From: Thiosulfatimonas sediminis
GTDB lineage: Bacteria > Pseudomonadota > Gammaproteobacteria > Thiomicrospirales > Thiomicrospiraceae
Direction: 5' to 3'
DNA: 64,000 nucleotides
NCBI RefSeq assembly: GCF_011398355.1
Contig: NZ_AP021889.1
Span: forward strand, 248,001 to 312,000
Shown here: piece by piece, positions 9,401 through 17,899 of the stretch
Layout of the letters: the number at the start of each line of letters is the position of its first letter
Position numbering within the stretch: the stretch's first letter is position 1
Program-made: the position numbers and the translations under genes
Notes under the pieces: model-generated
Told to the model about the DNA's origin: nothing
The model's database searches: none
The model's input: only the letters and a program-made list of their open reading frames with translations

Positions 9401-10172
9401 GACGAAGCTCTTCTGGCCCTAAGGCACAGTTCAAACCGACGGATAGTGGCTCGGCGTGGGCGACAGCATTATAGAAGGCTTCGGTGGTTTGACCGGAAAG
9501 GGTGCGTCCGGAAGCATCCGTTATCGTCCCACTCAACATAATCGGCACTTCATAGCCAACTTCGATTTCCACTTCTTTAACCGCGAAAATGGCGGCTTTG
9601 GCATTGAGGGTATCGAATACAGTTTCGATCAGAATGGTGTCCACGCCGCCTTCTAAAAGCGCATGAGTCGCTTGTTTGTAGGCAATGACCAATTCATCAA
9701 ATGAGGTGTTGCGAAAACCCGGGTCATTGACGTCCGGCGAGATCGACGCGGTGCGGTTTGTCGGCCCTAGAACACCGGCGACAAAACGCGGTTTGCCGTC
9801 TTCGGATTCGGCAATCTCGCAGGCTTCGCGCGCCACCTTGGCGCAAGCGATATTCAGCTCGGTCACCACTGATTGCATATCGTAATCGGCTTGCGCAATG
9901 GTGGTGGCGTTGAAAGAGTTGGTCTCGATAATATCGGCGCCTTGGCGCAAAAACGCTAAGTGAATATCACGGATCACTTCCGGTTTGGTCATCGCCAGAA
10001 TGTCGTTATTGCCTTTGATATCCATGTGATAGTCGGCAAAACGCTCGCCACGGAAATCCTCTTCGGTCAAGTTCAGACCTTGAATCATGGTACCCATAGC
10101 GCCGTCTAAAACGACAACTCTTTCGGCAAGTAGTGACTTTAATTGTGAAATACGATCCGCGCGTGAACTCAT
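6453..10172 (-). CDS. metH: Cobalamin-dependent methionine synthase
   Basis: 1239 residues, full length (E. coli is 1227). Order: homocysteine-binding domain with zinc ligands in GLNCALG and GGCCGTT (~1-330); pterin-binding domain for methyltetrahydrofolate (~350-615); cobalamin cap and binding domains with GDVHDIGKN, whose His ligates cobalt (~650-890); S-adenosylmethionine reactivation domain with [12 protein letters not shown] (~910-1239). It makes methionine from homocysteine in the cytoplasm. The last ~34 codons occur again, degraded, 0.9 kb downstream, so its 3' end may have been supplied by an incoming element. I see no cobalamin riboswitch in the 281-base gap upstream. Confidence 0.97.
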   Translation of the reverse strand: MSSRADRISQLKSLLAERVVVLDGAMGTMIQGLNLTEEDFRGERFADYHMDIKGNNDILAMTKPEVIRDIHLAFLRQGADIIETNSFNATTIAQADYDMQSVVTELNIACAKVAREACEIAESEDGKPRFVAGVLGPTNRTASISPDVNDPGFRNTSFDELVIAYKQATHALLEGGVDTILIETVFDTLNAKAAIFAVKEVEIEVGYEVPIMLSGTITDASGRTLSGQTTEAFYNAVAHAEPLSVGLNCALGPEELRPYVQELSRVCETYVSIHPNAGLPNEFGEYDETPEQMAAEIAIWAERGWINIIGGCCGTTPDHVEAMAQAAQKHPRRALPNIKPACRLSGLEPMNIDEKTLFVNVGERNNVTGSALFKRLIIEENYEEAIEIAVKQVQDGAQIIDVNMDEGMLDAKACMVRFLNLLASEPEASRVPIMIDSSKWEVIEAGLKCIQGKGVVNSISLKEGEEAFIAHARKVKQYGAAAIIMAFDEDGQADTLARKIEICERSYKVLTEKVGFLPQDIIFDPNIFAVATGIEEHNNYGLDFINAVTWIKANLPHAKISGGVSNVSFSFRGNNPVREAIHSVFLYYAIKEGMDMGIVNAGQMAIYDDLPEKLRLAVEDVILNKDPDAGERLLEVAAEFRGDGTAASKVADTAWRDAPVEKRLEHALVKGITDYIEDDTEEAYQKLGSGLLVIEGPLMDGMNVVGDLFGSGKMFLPQVVKSARVMKRAVAHLDPYILAAKTVGQANGKIVMATVKGDVHDIGKNIVGVVLQCNNFEVIDLGVMVPAEKILDTAIEQGANVIGLSGLITPSLEEMVNVAKLMKERGMNLPLLIGGATTSKAHTAVKIEPQYDHPVVYVKDASRAVGVAQSLISNDLKVDFAAKIRAEYEQVREERKARAKEVKRIPINKARENRIEIDWNGYQPPKPTFLGLRVLEDFPLEKLVARFDWSPFFQSWDLHGLYPRILEDKVVGEEAKRVFADAQAMLEKIIAEKWLTAKATYGFYPANAVGDDIEVYTDESRTQVLTVLHNLRQQAEKKRGGYNQCLSDYIAPKVINGEASGIADYVGLFAVSGGIGCDEKAAEFEAAHNDYDAIMLKALADRFAEAFAETLHEMVRKTEWGYAPDEDLDNEALIREKYQGIRPAPGYPACPEHTEKGTIWELLKPSQSIGLELTSSYAMFPTAAVSGIYFSHPESKYFGVGSVGRDQVEDYAKRKKWSIQEAEKWLAPNLGYDPEDFAQ

Positions 10173-10453
10173 GAACTGTTCCTGTTGTGTATTACCAGAT
10201 GACGACCAAAATAGGCCGGCTATTTTAACTGATTTTGTCGGCTAGGTGTGTTTCAGCGGCAATGCTTTGTCGAGATTCCGAATTATCTGGTGGCTTGGCG
10301 CTTTTTCGTTGCATTTCGCAACCTATGCCACGTTTGTCGCTTAGCGCTGTCTGTTGAGTGATGAATCAAGTGATTTTTTTAGCGCGGAGTGTGTGAAGTT
10401 TGGGTTTATACTATCGACGCGATTTTGCGTGTTATGGATTAATGTAAGAGAGA

Positions 10454-11395
10454 ATGTCGGTGATAAAGGGTGTAAAGCGAGTAAATTCCAGTTTTTGTTT
10501 CGCAGGACTTGTCTGTAGCGCCTTGCTTATAGCTCCTAATGTTAAAGCGGCTGAATATTATTTTGGGGTTGGAACGAGTCATATTGAAGGCGGTTTACTT
10601 GGCCTAGAAAAAGGTTTGAGCAGTGAGTCGACCACCTTTACCATGAAAAACTCGCACACCAGTCTGCTGGAGTCCCGCTTTTTCTATGACTATTCAATCA
10701 GTTACGCTTTTCCAAGTGAAGAACTTTCCTTGCAAACCTCACAATTGAGCAGTGACGGAGGGGCGGCGAATTTTCCGACAACGCAATTTAAACTGAATAT
10801 GTTCGATGCGCAGGCAACGCTAGGCTATGACATTAGGCGTTGGGGCGAGCGAGATTATATTGGTATGGGTATGTCTTTGGGTATCGCTTTTCCAACCATT
10901 GAAAACGCAGGAAGCAGCGCGAACGGTTCCGAGATCCAGAATTATTTTTCCGCGCCTGTGCCAATCGCGAATGGCGACGCGGTGGATGTGAATTTGGTTG
11001 CCAGTAAAACCGAATTTAGCGGTTATCGTTTAGGTCCAAAGTTTAATTTTATGCGTTCTTGGAATGATCGCGCCGCCTGGTATGGTGAAATCAGTTATGC
11101 GCCGCAGACTGTCAAAGTCAAAAATGAGACGTTTGGGACCTCACTGGAAGTGGATGGTGATTTTTTGTTTATGAATCTGGGGTCGCGTTATCTACTATGG
11201 AACCGCCAGCCACAAAAGCTAGGGTTATTCACGGTTGGGCCAAAAGCATTCATGGACATTGGATTTACCCATTCTCAGCTTCGTTTGGATAAATTTAGCT
11301 TGGATTTAAGTGGCAATAACTACCAGTTTGTTGAGTCGCACTTTATTTTTCGCAACACGGCTTTTTATGTGGGCTTAGTGGTGACGCTATTTTAA
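10454..11395 (+). CDS. Outer-membrane beta-barrel protein, unknown function
   Basis: 313 residues. The N-terminal hydrophobic stretch ending VKAAEYYFG is a Sec signal peptide cut near residue 33. The rest is alternating hydrophobic/aromatic beta strands and the chain ends in Phe after VGLVVTL, as expected for a BAM-assembled barrel. I do not recognise a named family; there are no plug or porin motifs. Alone on its strand, with a terminator overlapping its stop codon. Confidence 0.6.
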   Translation: MSVIKGVKRVNSSFCFAGLVCSALLIAPNVKAAEYYFGVGTSHIEGGLLGLEKGLSSESTTFTMKNSHTSLLESRFFYDYSISYAFPSEELSLQTSQLSSDGGAANFPTTQFKLNMFDAQATLGYDIRRWGERDYIGMGMSLGIAFPTIENAGSSANGSEIQNYFSAPVPIANGDAVDVNLVASKTEFSGYRLGPKFNFMRSWNDRAAWYGEISYAPQTVKVKNETFGTSLEVDGDFLFMNLGSRYLLWNRQPQKLGLFTVGPKAFMDIGFTHSQLRLDKFSLDLSGNNYQFVESHFIFRNTAFYVGLVVTLF

Positions 11396-11418
11396 AACCG
11401 TCTTTTTAAAACGGTTTT
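11394..11418. terminator. Bidirectional terminator between convergent genes
   Basis: Arms AAAACCGT (11394-11401) and ACGGTTTT (11411-11418) with a 9-base loop. The A-run and T-run flanks make it usable in both directions. It overlaps the stop codons of both the barrel gene and the diguanylate cyclase gene. Confidence 0.7.
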
Positions 11419-12662
11419 TAGCAGAGGGTAAGTTGGTTGCGTCCTGCGTTCTTTGAGCGGTACAAAGCGCTGTCTGCATTGCTAAACGCCTCGCTGATGG
11501 TTGTGCCGGTCGAACAAAGCCCAAGGCTGAGTGTGAAATGTACTCCAAGACGCTCTTGAGTGGTTTGTTCAATGGTTGTGCGCAACTGTTCGCATTGTTG
11601 TGCAAGGACGGCTTGGTTGCTTAAAGCACCGAATACACAAAATTCTTCGCCGCCAAAGCGCCCAACGAGATAGTCGCTAAAGTGGCTTTCAAGTTGTTCG
11701 GCGAGATAAATAATCGCCTCATCGCCCTTATGGTGGCCGTGGTTATCATTGACGTTTTTAAAGTGGTCAATATCGGCCATAATCACAAAAAACTGCGTGT
11801 CATTGCGTTGCAGTTGCGTAAATTTCTTCTCAGCCAGTTCAAAGAAATAGCGGCGGTTTAAGACTTGTGTTAATCCGTCGCGTTGTGAAATGTGCTCAAT
11901 CGCCTGATAAGACAAGCTTAGTTCAATGTTCTGCTTTAAACGAACGTAAAACTCTTCGGCGGTAAAAGAGGTGTTGAAAAAATCATTGACGCCGTATTTC
12001 ATCATTTTGATGGCTGAGTAAATATGTTCGCTGGATTCGCAGATCATCATTGGTAGCTGATTCTTATTGTAATCTTTGCGGACCTCTTCAATAAAATGGT
12101 AGACCTCCGATTGATGTAAATTATTGGAGTCTTCAATCAAAATAATGCTGGGGCGCTCTTTACTAAGCTGTTCTTGAATTTTTTGCGGTTTTTCAAATGT
12201 GCTCACTTGATAGCGTTGCAGATTAAGCATATTAATTAATTTTTGTGAGTAATTGGATTGATTGGAGCTTAACAACCAAACTTTGCGCTGAGGGTTTTGG
12301 CTTAGTGATAGCATAATACTGACTGCATAATCCAGTGCGGCAGGACTGTCTTTCATGACAAAATCGGCAATTTTTTTGGATTGATTATCGCTATTTTTCG
12401 GGTCATAAAAACTGGCGCTAAACACCACGGTTGGGATGTGTTTTTGCAGCAAATAATGAATCGTTTCGCCGCGCGGTGCATCCGGTAAATTTTGATCACA
12501 TAAAGCAACTTCGATTTTTATTCCTGTGGCCAACAGCATTTCGGTTTCGGCTAGGCTGTTACAAATCTTAATTGGCAAGTGGGATTGTTCGCTGAGCTTT
12601 TGTTTTAACACTTGAGCGATGGATTTTTGGTCATCGATAATTAAAAAAATAGACTGAGTCAT
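11418..12662 (-). CDS. Response regulator diguanylate cyclase (REC-REC-GGDEF)
   Basis: 414 residues. First receiver (~1-125) has IIDDQ, the acceptor Asp in LCDQNLP and the Lys in MKDSPA. The second receiver-like domain (~128-245) has SSN where the acidic pair should be, so it is probably not phosphorylated, although an Asp is kept in LIEDSN. The GGDEF domain (~255-414) has intact RFGGEEF and the DIDHFKNVND metal/substrate motif, so it should make cyclic di-GMP from two GTP. Transcribed divergently from trmA. Confidence 0.9.
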   Translation of the reverse strand: MTQSIFLIIDDQKSIAQVLKQKLSEQSHLPIKICNSLAETEMLLATGIKIEVALCDQNLPDAPRGETIHYLLQKHIPTVVFSASFYDPKNSDNQSKKIADFVMKDSPAALDYAVSIMLSLSQNPQRKVWLLSSNQSNYSQKLINMLNLQRYQVSTFEKPQKIQEQLSKERPSIILIEDSNNLHQSEVYHFIEEVRKDYNKNQLPMMICESSEHIYSAIKMMKYGVNDFFNTSFTAEEFYVRLKQNIELSLSYQAIEHISQRDGLTQVLNRRYFFELAEKKFTQLQRNDTQFFVIMADIDHFKNVNDNHGHHKGDEAIIYLAEQLESHFSDYLVGRFGGEEFCVFGALSNQAVLAQQCEQLRTTIEQTTQERLGVHFTLSLGLCSTGTTISEAFSNADSALYRSKNAGRNQLTLC

Positions 12663-13031
12663 AAGGCCTCACTAGGGGATGCTTGAAGTTCAGAATTCGG
12701 TTTTGCTGTCGCCATTTTGGCGTTCTGCCGGATTTCACATTGCGAGTTGCGGGTTAACACCTTGCAATTCGGTATGCTGTTCTCAATAAATGTTTCAGCA
12801 GTCATGGAATTACGTCTTAACGTTGAGCAAAGCTTTTGTAAAAGAATATTTACCCTTAGTTTACCGGATTTCTAGTACTTGTTTTTACTTATATTGGTAT
12901 AAGTGCGTATTTTTTTATAAAGGACTGGATTTTCGCTTTCCTGCTCAGTCTGATAGGTTCAAGTTTGATGAGTTGTTATAATAGTGGTTTTTTTGTTCGC
13001 GCCACGTTTTGGCGTAACGGAACCGATTGTT
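12663..13031. promoter_or_regulatory. Divergent intergenic region; extended -10 promoter for trmA
   Basis: 369 bases between the cyclase and trmA. TGTTATAAT at 12974-12982 is an extended -10 (TG-n-TATAAT) without a clear -35. Transcription from here would begin near 12989, which argues for the ATG at 13032 rather than the earlier in-frame codon at 12984 as the trmA start. I see no other gene; the 63-codon frame at 12790-12981 looks like chance. Confidence 0.5.
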
Positions 13032-14114
13032 ATGCTGTGCCAAGTTTTTCCTGAAAATTACTCTAGCCAACTGGCTGAGAAGGTTACGCGATTGCAGGCT
13101 TTGTTGCCGACCGCGGTGAACCTGCAAGTCTTTGCCTCTCCAACTGAAAACTATCGTGCACGTGCTGAATTTCGCATTTGGCATGAAGACGATGACGCCT
13201 ATTACATTATGTTTGATCAGGCCACTAAGCAAAAAATTCGTATTGATGCGTGTCCGATGGCGATTGCCTCGATTGCGGAATTAATGCCGCGTTTAATGGA
13301 AGCGATTCGTGCCGATGCGGCTTTGCGTTTTAAGCTTTTTGAAATCGACTTTTTGGCAACTTTGTCAGGAGAAATGCTGGTGACCTTAATTTATCGTCGG
13401 CAAATTGTTGACGATGAGGCATGGTTGGCAGCGGCAAATCGTTTACGCGAAAAGCTGCCGATTACCCACATCATCGGACGGGCGCGCAAACAGAAAATTC
13501 TGCTGGATGCCGATTTTGTCACCGAAACCCTGAATGTCGATGGTAAGACGTTTCATTATCAACAAATCGAAAACAGTTTTACCCAGCCCAATCCTTATGT
13601 GGCGCAGCAGATGTTGCATTGGGCACGCCACGTTTCCGGGCAGAATGCCGGTGATTTAATCGAGTTGTATTGCGGTAACGGCAATTTTTCGATTGCGTTG
13701 GCGGACTGCTATCGTAGGGTATTGGCGACCGAAATCTCGAAAACGTCGGTGGCCTCGGCGCAAATCAATATTGCGCATAATGGCATCGACAATTTGCAGA
13801 TTATCAAAATGGCGGCCGAAGAAGTGGCCGAGGCGTTAAGCGGGCGCGATTTTACGCGCTTGAAGAATATCGACTTGCCGTCCTACCAGTTCAGTACGAT
13901 TTTTGTCGATCCGCCGCGTTCCGGTCTGGACGATGTCACCCGCAAAATGGTCTGTGATTACGAGCGGATTATTTATATTTCCTGTCATCCAGAAACCTTG
14001 GCGCGCGATTTGGAAGTGCTGACTGTAACCCATGATATTCAACACACCGCGCTGTTTGACCAGTTTCCTTATACCCATCACATTGAAAGCGGTGTGTTTT
14101 TAACCCGAAAATAA
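13032..14114 (+). CDS. trmA: tRNA (uracil-54-C5)-methyltransferase
   Basis: About 360 residues from the ATG at 13032. Closely follows E. coli TrmA along the whole length: [11 protein letters not shown], the ENSFTQPN block, SAM-binding [23 protein letters not shown], the catalytic Cys in YISCHPETL (Asn in E. coli where His stands here), and [11 protein letters not shown] with the base Glu near the end. It methylates U54 of tRNA to ribothymidine using SAM. An upstream in-frame start at 12984 is less likely because it coincides with the promoter. Single-gene unit, divergent from the cyclase. Confidence 0.95.
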   Translation: MLCQVFPENYSSQLAEKVTRLQALLPTAVNLQVFASPTENYRARAEFRIWHEDDDAYYIMFDQATKQKIRIDACPMAIASIAELMPRLMEAIRADAALRFKLFEIDFLATLSGEMLVTLIYRRQIVDDEAWLAAANRLREKLPITHIIGRARKQKILLDADFVTETLNVDGKTFHYQQIENSFTQPNPYVAQQMLHWARHVSGQNAGDLIELYCGNGNFSIALADCYRRVLATEISKTSVASAQINIAHNGIDNLQIIKMAAEEVAEALSGRDFTRLKNIDLPSYQFSTIFVDPPRSGLDDVTRKMVCDYERIIYISCHPETLARDLEVLTVTHDIQHTALFDQFPYTHHIESGVFLTRK

Positions 14115-14206
14115 ATATAAGCATTTAATAATATTGTCACGATTGCCGTGACGAGGTTGGCTAGAATAACGGCCAAACAACGATTGACAGAATTTAGGAG
14201 CTTTTT

Positions 14207-14971
14207 ATGGTTTTAGCCTGGATTGGCGCATTATTTATCGGGATTACGCTTGGCCTTTTAGGTTCTGGTGGCTCCATTCTTACCGTCCCGGTTTTAAGTT
14301 ACGTGGTCGGGCAAGAGACCAAAGTGGCAATTGCCGGCTCTTTGATGATTGTCGGGATTATCAGTCTGTTTTCACTGATTCCTTACGCCAAACAGAAAAT
14401 GGTCGACTGGCGCACGGTATTTATGTTCGGTTTGCCCGGTATGGCTGGCGCCATGTTTGGTGCATGGACAGCCAATTTTGTTACCGACGCTATACAGATG
14501 CTAATTTTTACCGTCTTATTGATTATTGCGGCTTTTTTAATGTACAAACCGATGAAGCTGAGCGACGAGCCGCATGAGCCGCGAGCATTTTATAAAATTG
14601 CAGTAGACGGCTTTGTGGTTGGCGGTGTAACGGGCTTGGTCGGTGTCGGCGGCGGCTTTTTGATTATTCCGGCTCTGGTGCTGCTTGGTGGATTGTCGAT
14701 GCGTATGGCAGTCGGCACCAGTTTGGTGATTATTGCCGCGAAATCGTTCGCTGGTTTTGTTGGTTATATTCCGGTGTTGGAAAAACTCAATCTGCAACTG
14801 GATTGGAACATCATCTGGATTTTCTCGGCAATCGGTATTTTAGGCGGTTGGATCGGGCATAAGATTAGCTCTAAAATCGACCAGCAGATACTCAAGAAAG
14901 GTTTTGCGGTGTTTATGATTTTGATGGGGTTGTTTATTCTCTACAAAAATATCCCCGCCTTATTGGCGTAA
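14207..14971 (+). CDS. TSUP-family (TauE/SafE) membrane permease
   Basis: 254 residues, seven or eight hydrophobic segments, and the family's duplicated glycine-rich repeats (LGLLGSGGSILTVP near residue 18 and GLVGVGGGFLIIPAL near 143). AGGAG lies before the ATG. These inner-membrane permeases move sulfite, sulfonates or other sulfur-containing organic anions; the substrate cannot be read from sequence. In a sulfur oxidiser a role in sulfite or thiosulfate-related export is plausible. Ended by a strong terminator at 14996. Confidence 0.88.
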   Translation: MVLAWIGALFIGITLGLLGSGGSILTVPVLSYVVGQETKVAIAGSLMIVGIISLFSLIPYAKQKMVDWRTVFMFGLPGMAGAMFGAWTANFVTDAIQMLIFTVLLIIAAFLMYKPMKLSDEPHEPRAFYKIAVDGFVVGGVTGLVGVGGGFLIIPALVLLGGLSMRMAVGTSLVIIAAKSFAGFVGYIPVLEKLNLQLDWNIIWIFSAIGILGGWIGHKISSKIDQQILKKGFAVFMILMGLFILYKNIPALLA

Positions 14972-14995
14972 TTAAGCGATCACACACTGTAAAAG

Positions 14996-15031
14996 AACGG
15001 CGCAAAGAGATGAACACTTTGCGCCGTTTTT
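14996..15031 (+). terminator. Strong rho-independent terminator
   Basis: Perfect 12-bp stem: AACGGCGCAAAG (14996-15007) and CTTTGCGCCGTT (15017-15028), 9-base loop, then TTTTT-G-TTTT. It closes the permease gene and may also serve the convergent small secreted protein gene. Confidence 0.93.
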
Positions 15032-15071
15032 GTTTTCCGGTTGTTTTAACCCGATGCAGTCTTACAGCGGC

Positions 15072-15308
15072 TTAAGAGTCGCTGTGCCCGAGTTCTTGCT
15101 TGGTTTCGACCAGATTCGGATTTTGCTGCATCGCTTTTTGCAGGTCTTTTTTATAAGCTTCAATCGCTGGAGCCAGCGTTGGGTTTTCTTTGGCATAAGC
15201 TTCAAAACCGGCAAGATAGGGGTCTTTTCCTGATTTATCGGCAGCATGACCGGCGCTGGCAAGTAGGGCAGCGGTTAAGCCGAGCATAAGCGTGGTCTTT
15301 TTTGACAT
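15072..15308 (-). CDS. Small secreted protein (78 aa)
   Basis: MSKK followed by a hydrophobic core and AGHAADK gives a clear signal peptide cut after Ala-22; the mature part is about 56 residues, charged, helical and Asn/Lys/Gln rich. GGAG precedes the ATG. I recognise no family. It sits between a strong terminator and a hairpin at 15364-15399, so it appears to be its own transcription unit. Probably periplasmic; function unknown. Confidence 0.65.
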   Translation of the reverse strand: MSKKTTLMLGLTAALLASAGHAADKSGKDPYLAGFEAYAKENPTLAPAIEAYKKDLQKAMQQNPNLVETKQELGHSDS

Positions 15309-15363
15309 AGTTCAATCTCCATTTATTAGACATCTCAGTATGAAAAGCCGCGTTGGCTTAGAA

Positions 15364-15399
15364 AGACACGGAACACTTCAATGAACGTGTTCTGTGTCT
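15364..15399 (-). terminator. Long hairpin, possible terminator of the peptidase operon
   Basis: 13-bp stem with a single G-T wobble: 15364-15376 (AGACACGGAACAC) against 15387-15399, 10-base loop. On the minus strand it is followed by TTTCT only, so termination may be weak. It lies 83 bases after the stop of the GNAT/C39 gene and 55 bases before the start of the small secreted protein gene. Confidence 0.55.
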
Positions 15400-15481
15400 C
15401 CTTCGTTCGCTGTCTAATTTAAGGATGGACGGTCAAACTTCAAGAGCGAGCTTGCCGTTTTAAAGATTGCTCAAGCGGTTT

Positions 15482-16600
15482 TCAAGAATTTGGCGCAGTC
15501 GCCCCCAGCACCAATAACGCCTTGAGTTTTTGCTGGCCGAAGCTGGCCATTTTCCAAAACAACCCTTTGGCAATCGGGATTTGCTCGAAGTCGGTTTTGC
15601 TCAGATGCGGTTGCTTGTCGTCGATATCGGGGTCGTTGATATACACATAATTTTCGTCGCTGGCGGTAATCACCACCCAATGAGGGGCTTTGTCACGCGT
15701 TAATTGCCAAGTGCTGATGAGCGCCAAAATCGGCTGTTGTCGCGCCAAAATCGCGTCTAATTCTTCGGTATTCGGCCAGTCATTACGCACCTTGACGTCG
15801 CTTTCCGCCAGCTGGGTGAGAAAATCTTGATGCACCAGCTCGATCACCGCTTTTTTCTCGGCGCTGCGCACGCCGTCGATAAAAGGCGTGCCGTTGCTAT
15901 TGACGATTAATTCAACCGCCAGTGCGCGCCGCCATGCGCTTAAAGCCAGTCCGTGCGGCGAGCAGCCGCCATGTCCCGAGGTCATGAAAATAGTGGTCGC
16001 TTCGCGCCAGATTTGCAGCTCTTCGCGGCGATTGGCGCGATAATCCGTCTGTAAGGTTTGCAGCGCCATCATTAAAGAAGCCGGGCCGCAGGTAAATTCG
16101 GTGCTTTGCTCATAATAGGCAAAGTTAGGGCGTGCGCGGCGGCTTAGCGCCTTGCTGTGCAAGCGTTTTTCCATACGCCAGCCATCCGCACCGTCTTCGT
16201 AATAGGCACTGAGTTTGGCCAGCGTTTTATAGCCGCGTTGTTGATAGAGTTGATAGGCGGCGAGATTATTGACGCTGACTTCCAAACGCAGATAGACACA
16301 GCCGTGTTCGCCGGCGTATTGCTCGCCCCATGCCAGCAGTTGTTTGCCGTATCCCTTGCCCTGCGCCTCGGGCACAACCGCCAAAGAGTAAAGCCGCGCC
16401 AATCCGGTGCCGCTACGAAACAGCAGTAACACATAACCGAGCATTTGCCGCTCGTCGGCGATGATTGCCAAAGTCGAATGCTCGCCTTTTAGAAAGTGGC
16501 TGAAACTGCGGCGGCTGATTTGGTCGTAGACAAAGCATTGCTGCTCGATTTGCACAAGGGCGTTCAAGTCGTTTTTATCGGCTAAGCGAAGGGTCAGCAT
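15482..16600 (-). CDS. GNAT acetyltransferase fused to C39-like cysteine peptidase
   Basis: 372 residues. N-terminal GNAT domain (~1-150) with the acetyl-CoA loop QGKGYG at 80-85 and a RimI-like N-x-x-A--LY-Q-RGY. C-terminal C39-like domain (~155-372) with complete triad: C171 in FTCGPAS, H307 in APHWVV and D323 in YINDPD. No ABC transporter or membrane segment, so it is a cytosolic peptidase or amide hydrolase, not a bacteriocin exporter domain. It overlaps the DUF2817 gene by 7 bases and lies next to the divergent ATP-grasp gene, suggesting it acylates and cleaves a product of that ligase. Confidence 0.85.
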   Translation of the reverse strand: MLTLRLADKNDLNALVQIEQQCFVYDQISRRSFSHFLKGEHSTLAIIADERQMLGYVLLLFRSGTGLARLYSLAVVPEAQGKGYGKQLLAWGEQYAGEHGCVYLRLEVSVNNLAAYQLYQQRGYKTLAKLSAYYEDGADGWRMEKRLHSKALSRRARPNFAYYEQSTEFTCGPASLMMALQTLQTDYRANRREELQIWREATTIFMTSGHGGCSPHGLALSAWRRALAVELIVNSNGTPFIDGVRSAEKKAVIELVHQDFLTQLAESDVKVRNDWPNTEELDAILARQQPILALISTWQLTRDKAPHWVVITASDENYVYINDPDIDDKQPHLSKTDFEQIPIAKGLFWKMASFGQQKLKALLVLGATAPNS

Positions 16601-17685
16601 GAGCGTTTCTTTAGCCCGTTTTGTAGGGCAAGATTGACGACTTGGCGCGAACGCAGCAGCACTTGTTGCTGCCAGCTGGGTTCAAACGGGTAGAAAAAAT
16701 TCAGTAGGGCTTTGACAGGGGGCGCATCTAAATCGCGGGTTTGGGTGCCTAAATGGTTTTGGTAATCTTGCTCTTCCAACAGTAAGCCGACCAAGGCTTC
16801 TGGCGCAAAAGTACCGAATTCGACCGTGACAAAATGGCCGCGTTCGCCGATGAGTTGGTGCCAGAAAAAATCCACCAAACCGTTTTTCGGAGCGGAACAG
16901 GACTCGCCCAAATACGCCGAGCAGGCATTCGCGCCGTAGGTGTTGACCACCGATTCAAAACCGCGGCTGTTGGGCTGATGATCGTTAATCAGTTCGCCAT
17001 AGCCGTAAGGCCCTAAGCCGGTGTGTAAATCCAGCACGGCGATGTGCTTGGCACTCTGCCAAAAGCCTTGGCTTTTCAACTGTTGCAATACGCCGTTCGA
17101 CCAACTAGGCGCTTGCCCGCCGTAGAAAATCCCCTCGGGATTGTGATATTGCCCTTGAGTCACCGTGCCGATAAAAGGGGCGATGGATTGCGCTTGGGTT
17201 TTGCGGGTCTGCCAAATGTGCAGCGCGGTGGCGGCCAGTTCATCGTATTGTGAATTGTGCGGCAGCGGTTGGCTGAAATCGACAAAGTTACGGTTCAAGT
17301 CGATATTTTGGTGGTCGCCACGACGCTGCCAAGAAAATCCCCAAGGATTTAACGCGTGAATCAGTAATATACCTAAATCGGCATGAGCAAACAGGGGCAC
17401 TTCCAGTAGGGGTAACAAGTCACTTTGTACCGCAGAACCCATATAACCTTCAATGCCGTGAGTGGCACTCTGAATGACCAGTATTTTGCGGGGTTTTTTG
17501 GATTGCGAAAGCAGTACCATATCGCAAAACAACGCCTCGTCTTGTGCGCCGAGTAAAGGGTGCTCAAAACGCTGTTGCCATTGAATCGGTAGCGGCCGAT
17601 TTAGGTGCTCCAGAAAACAGTGGCGCGCCTCCGCATAAGAATGTTTAAAAAGACTTAAATCCAATGGCGCGAGGGCGTTAATCAC
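16594..17685 (-). CDS. DUF2817 M14-like zinc carboxypeptidase family protein
   Basis: 363 residues. Zinc ligands and catalytic residues of the M14 fold are visible: H76 and E79 in ATHGIEG, H221 in LDLHTGLG and E289 in TVEFGTF, plus NRN at 131-133 for substrate carboxylate. No signal peptide, so cytoplasmic. Members of this family are predicted to remove C-terminal residues or deacylate amide-linked compounds. The stop overlaps the start of the GNAT/C39 gene, so the two are co-translated. Its partner ligase gene is transcribed divergently 214 bases away. Confidence 0.82.
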   Translation of the reverse strand: MINALAPLDLSLFKHSYAEARHCFLEHLNRPLPIQWQQRFEHPLLGAQDEALFCDMVLLSQSKKPRKILVIQSATHGIEGYMGSAVQSDLLPLLEVPLFAHADLGILLIHALNPWGFSWQRRGDHQNIDLNRNFVDFSQPLPHNSQYDELAATALHIWQTRKTQAQSIAPFIGTVTQGQYHNPEGIFYGGQAPSWSNGVLQQLKSQGFWQSAKHIAVLDLHTGLGPYGYGELINDHQPNSRGFESVVNTYGANACSAYLGESCSAPKNGLVDFFWHQLIGERGHFVTVEFGTFAPEALVGLLLEEQDYQNHLGTQTRDLDAPPVKALLNFFYPFEPSWQQQVLLRSRQVVNLALQNGLKKRSC

Positions 17686-17899
17686 TGTAAATCTCCAAGA
17701 GATAGGGGTACATCATCTTACTGCGAAATTTATCCGCAGTGCTAAAAATAATGATTGTTAGCATCAGGTTTTTGCAGTACAAAGACATCTATTTTGCGAT
17801 TTTGGCAAAAGCGTAAAAGCGGCGAGTTTACCGGCCCTAAATGCGTTTGCTTAGAACGGTTTTGTTAGCGTTTTGCAGGGTTCTGCCAAGGAGATGGAT

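Noticed and set aside
10173-10453. Possible cobalamin or SAM riboswitch before metH
   Set aside because: I looked for conserved B12-box or SAM-box elements on the minus strand and saw none.
12790-12981. 63-codon open frame upstream of trmA
   Set aside because: Composition is not protein-like, there is no ribosome site, and it overlaps the trmA promoter region.
14136-14152. 6-bp GTCACG/CGTGAC hairpin after trmA
   Set aside because: Too short and lacks a T-run; not called as a terminator.
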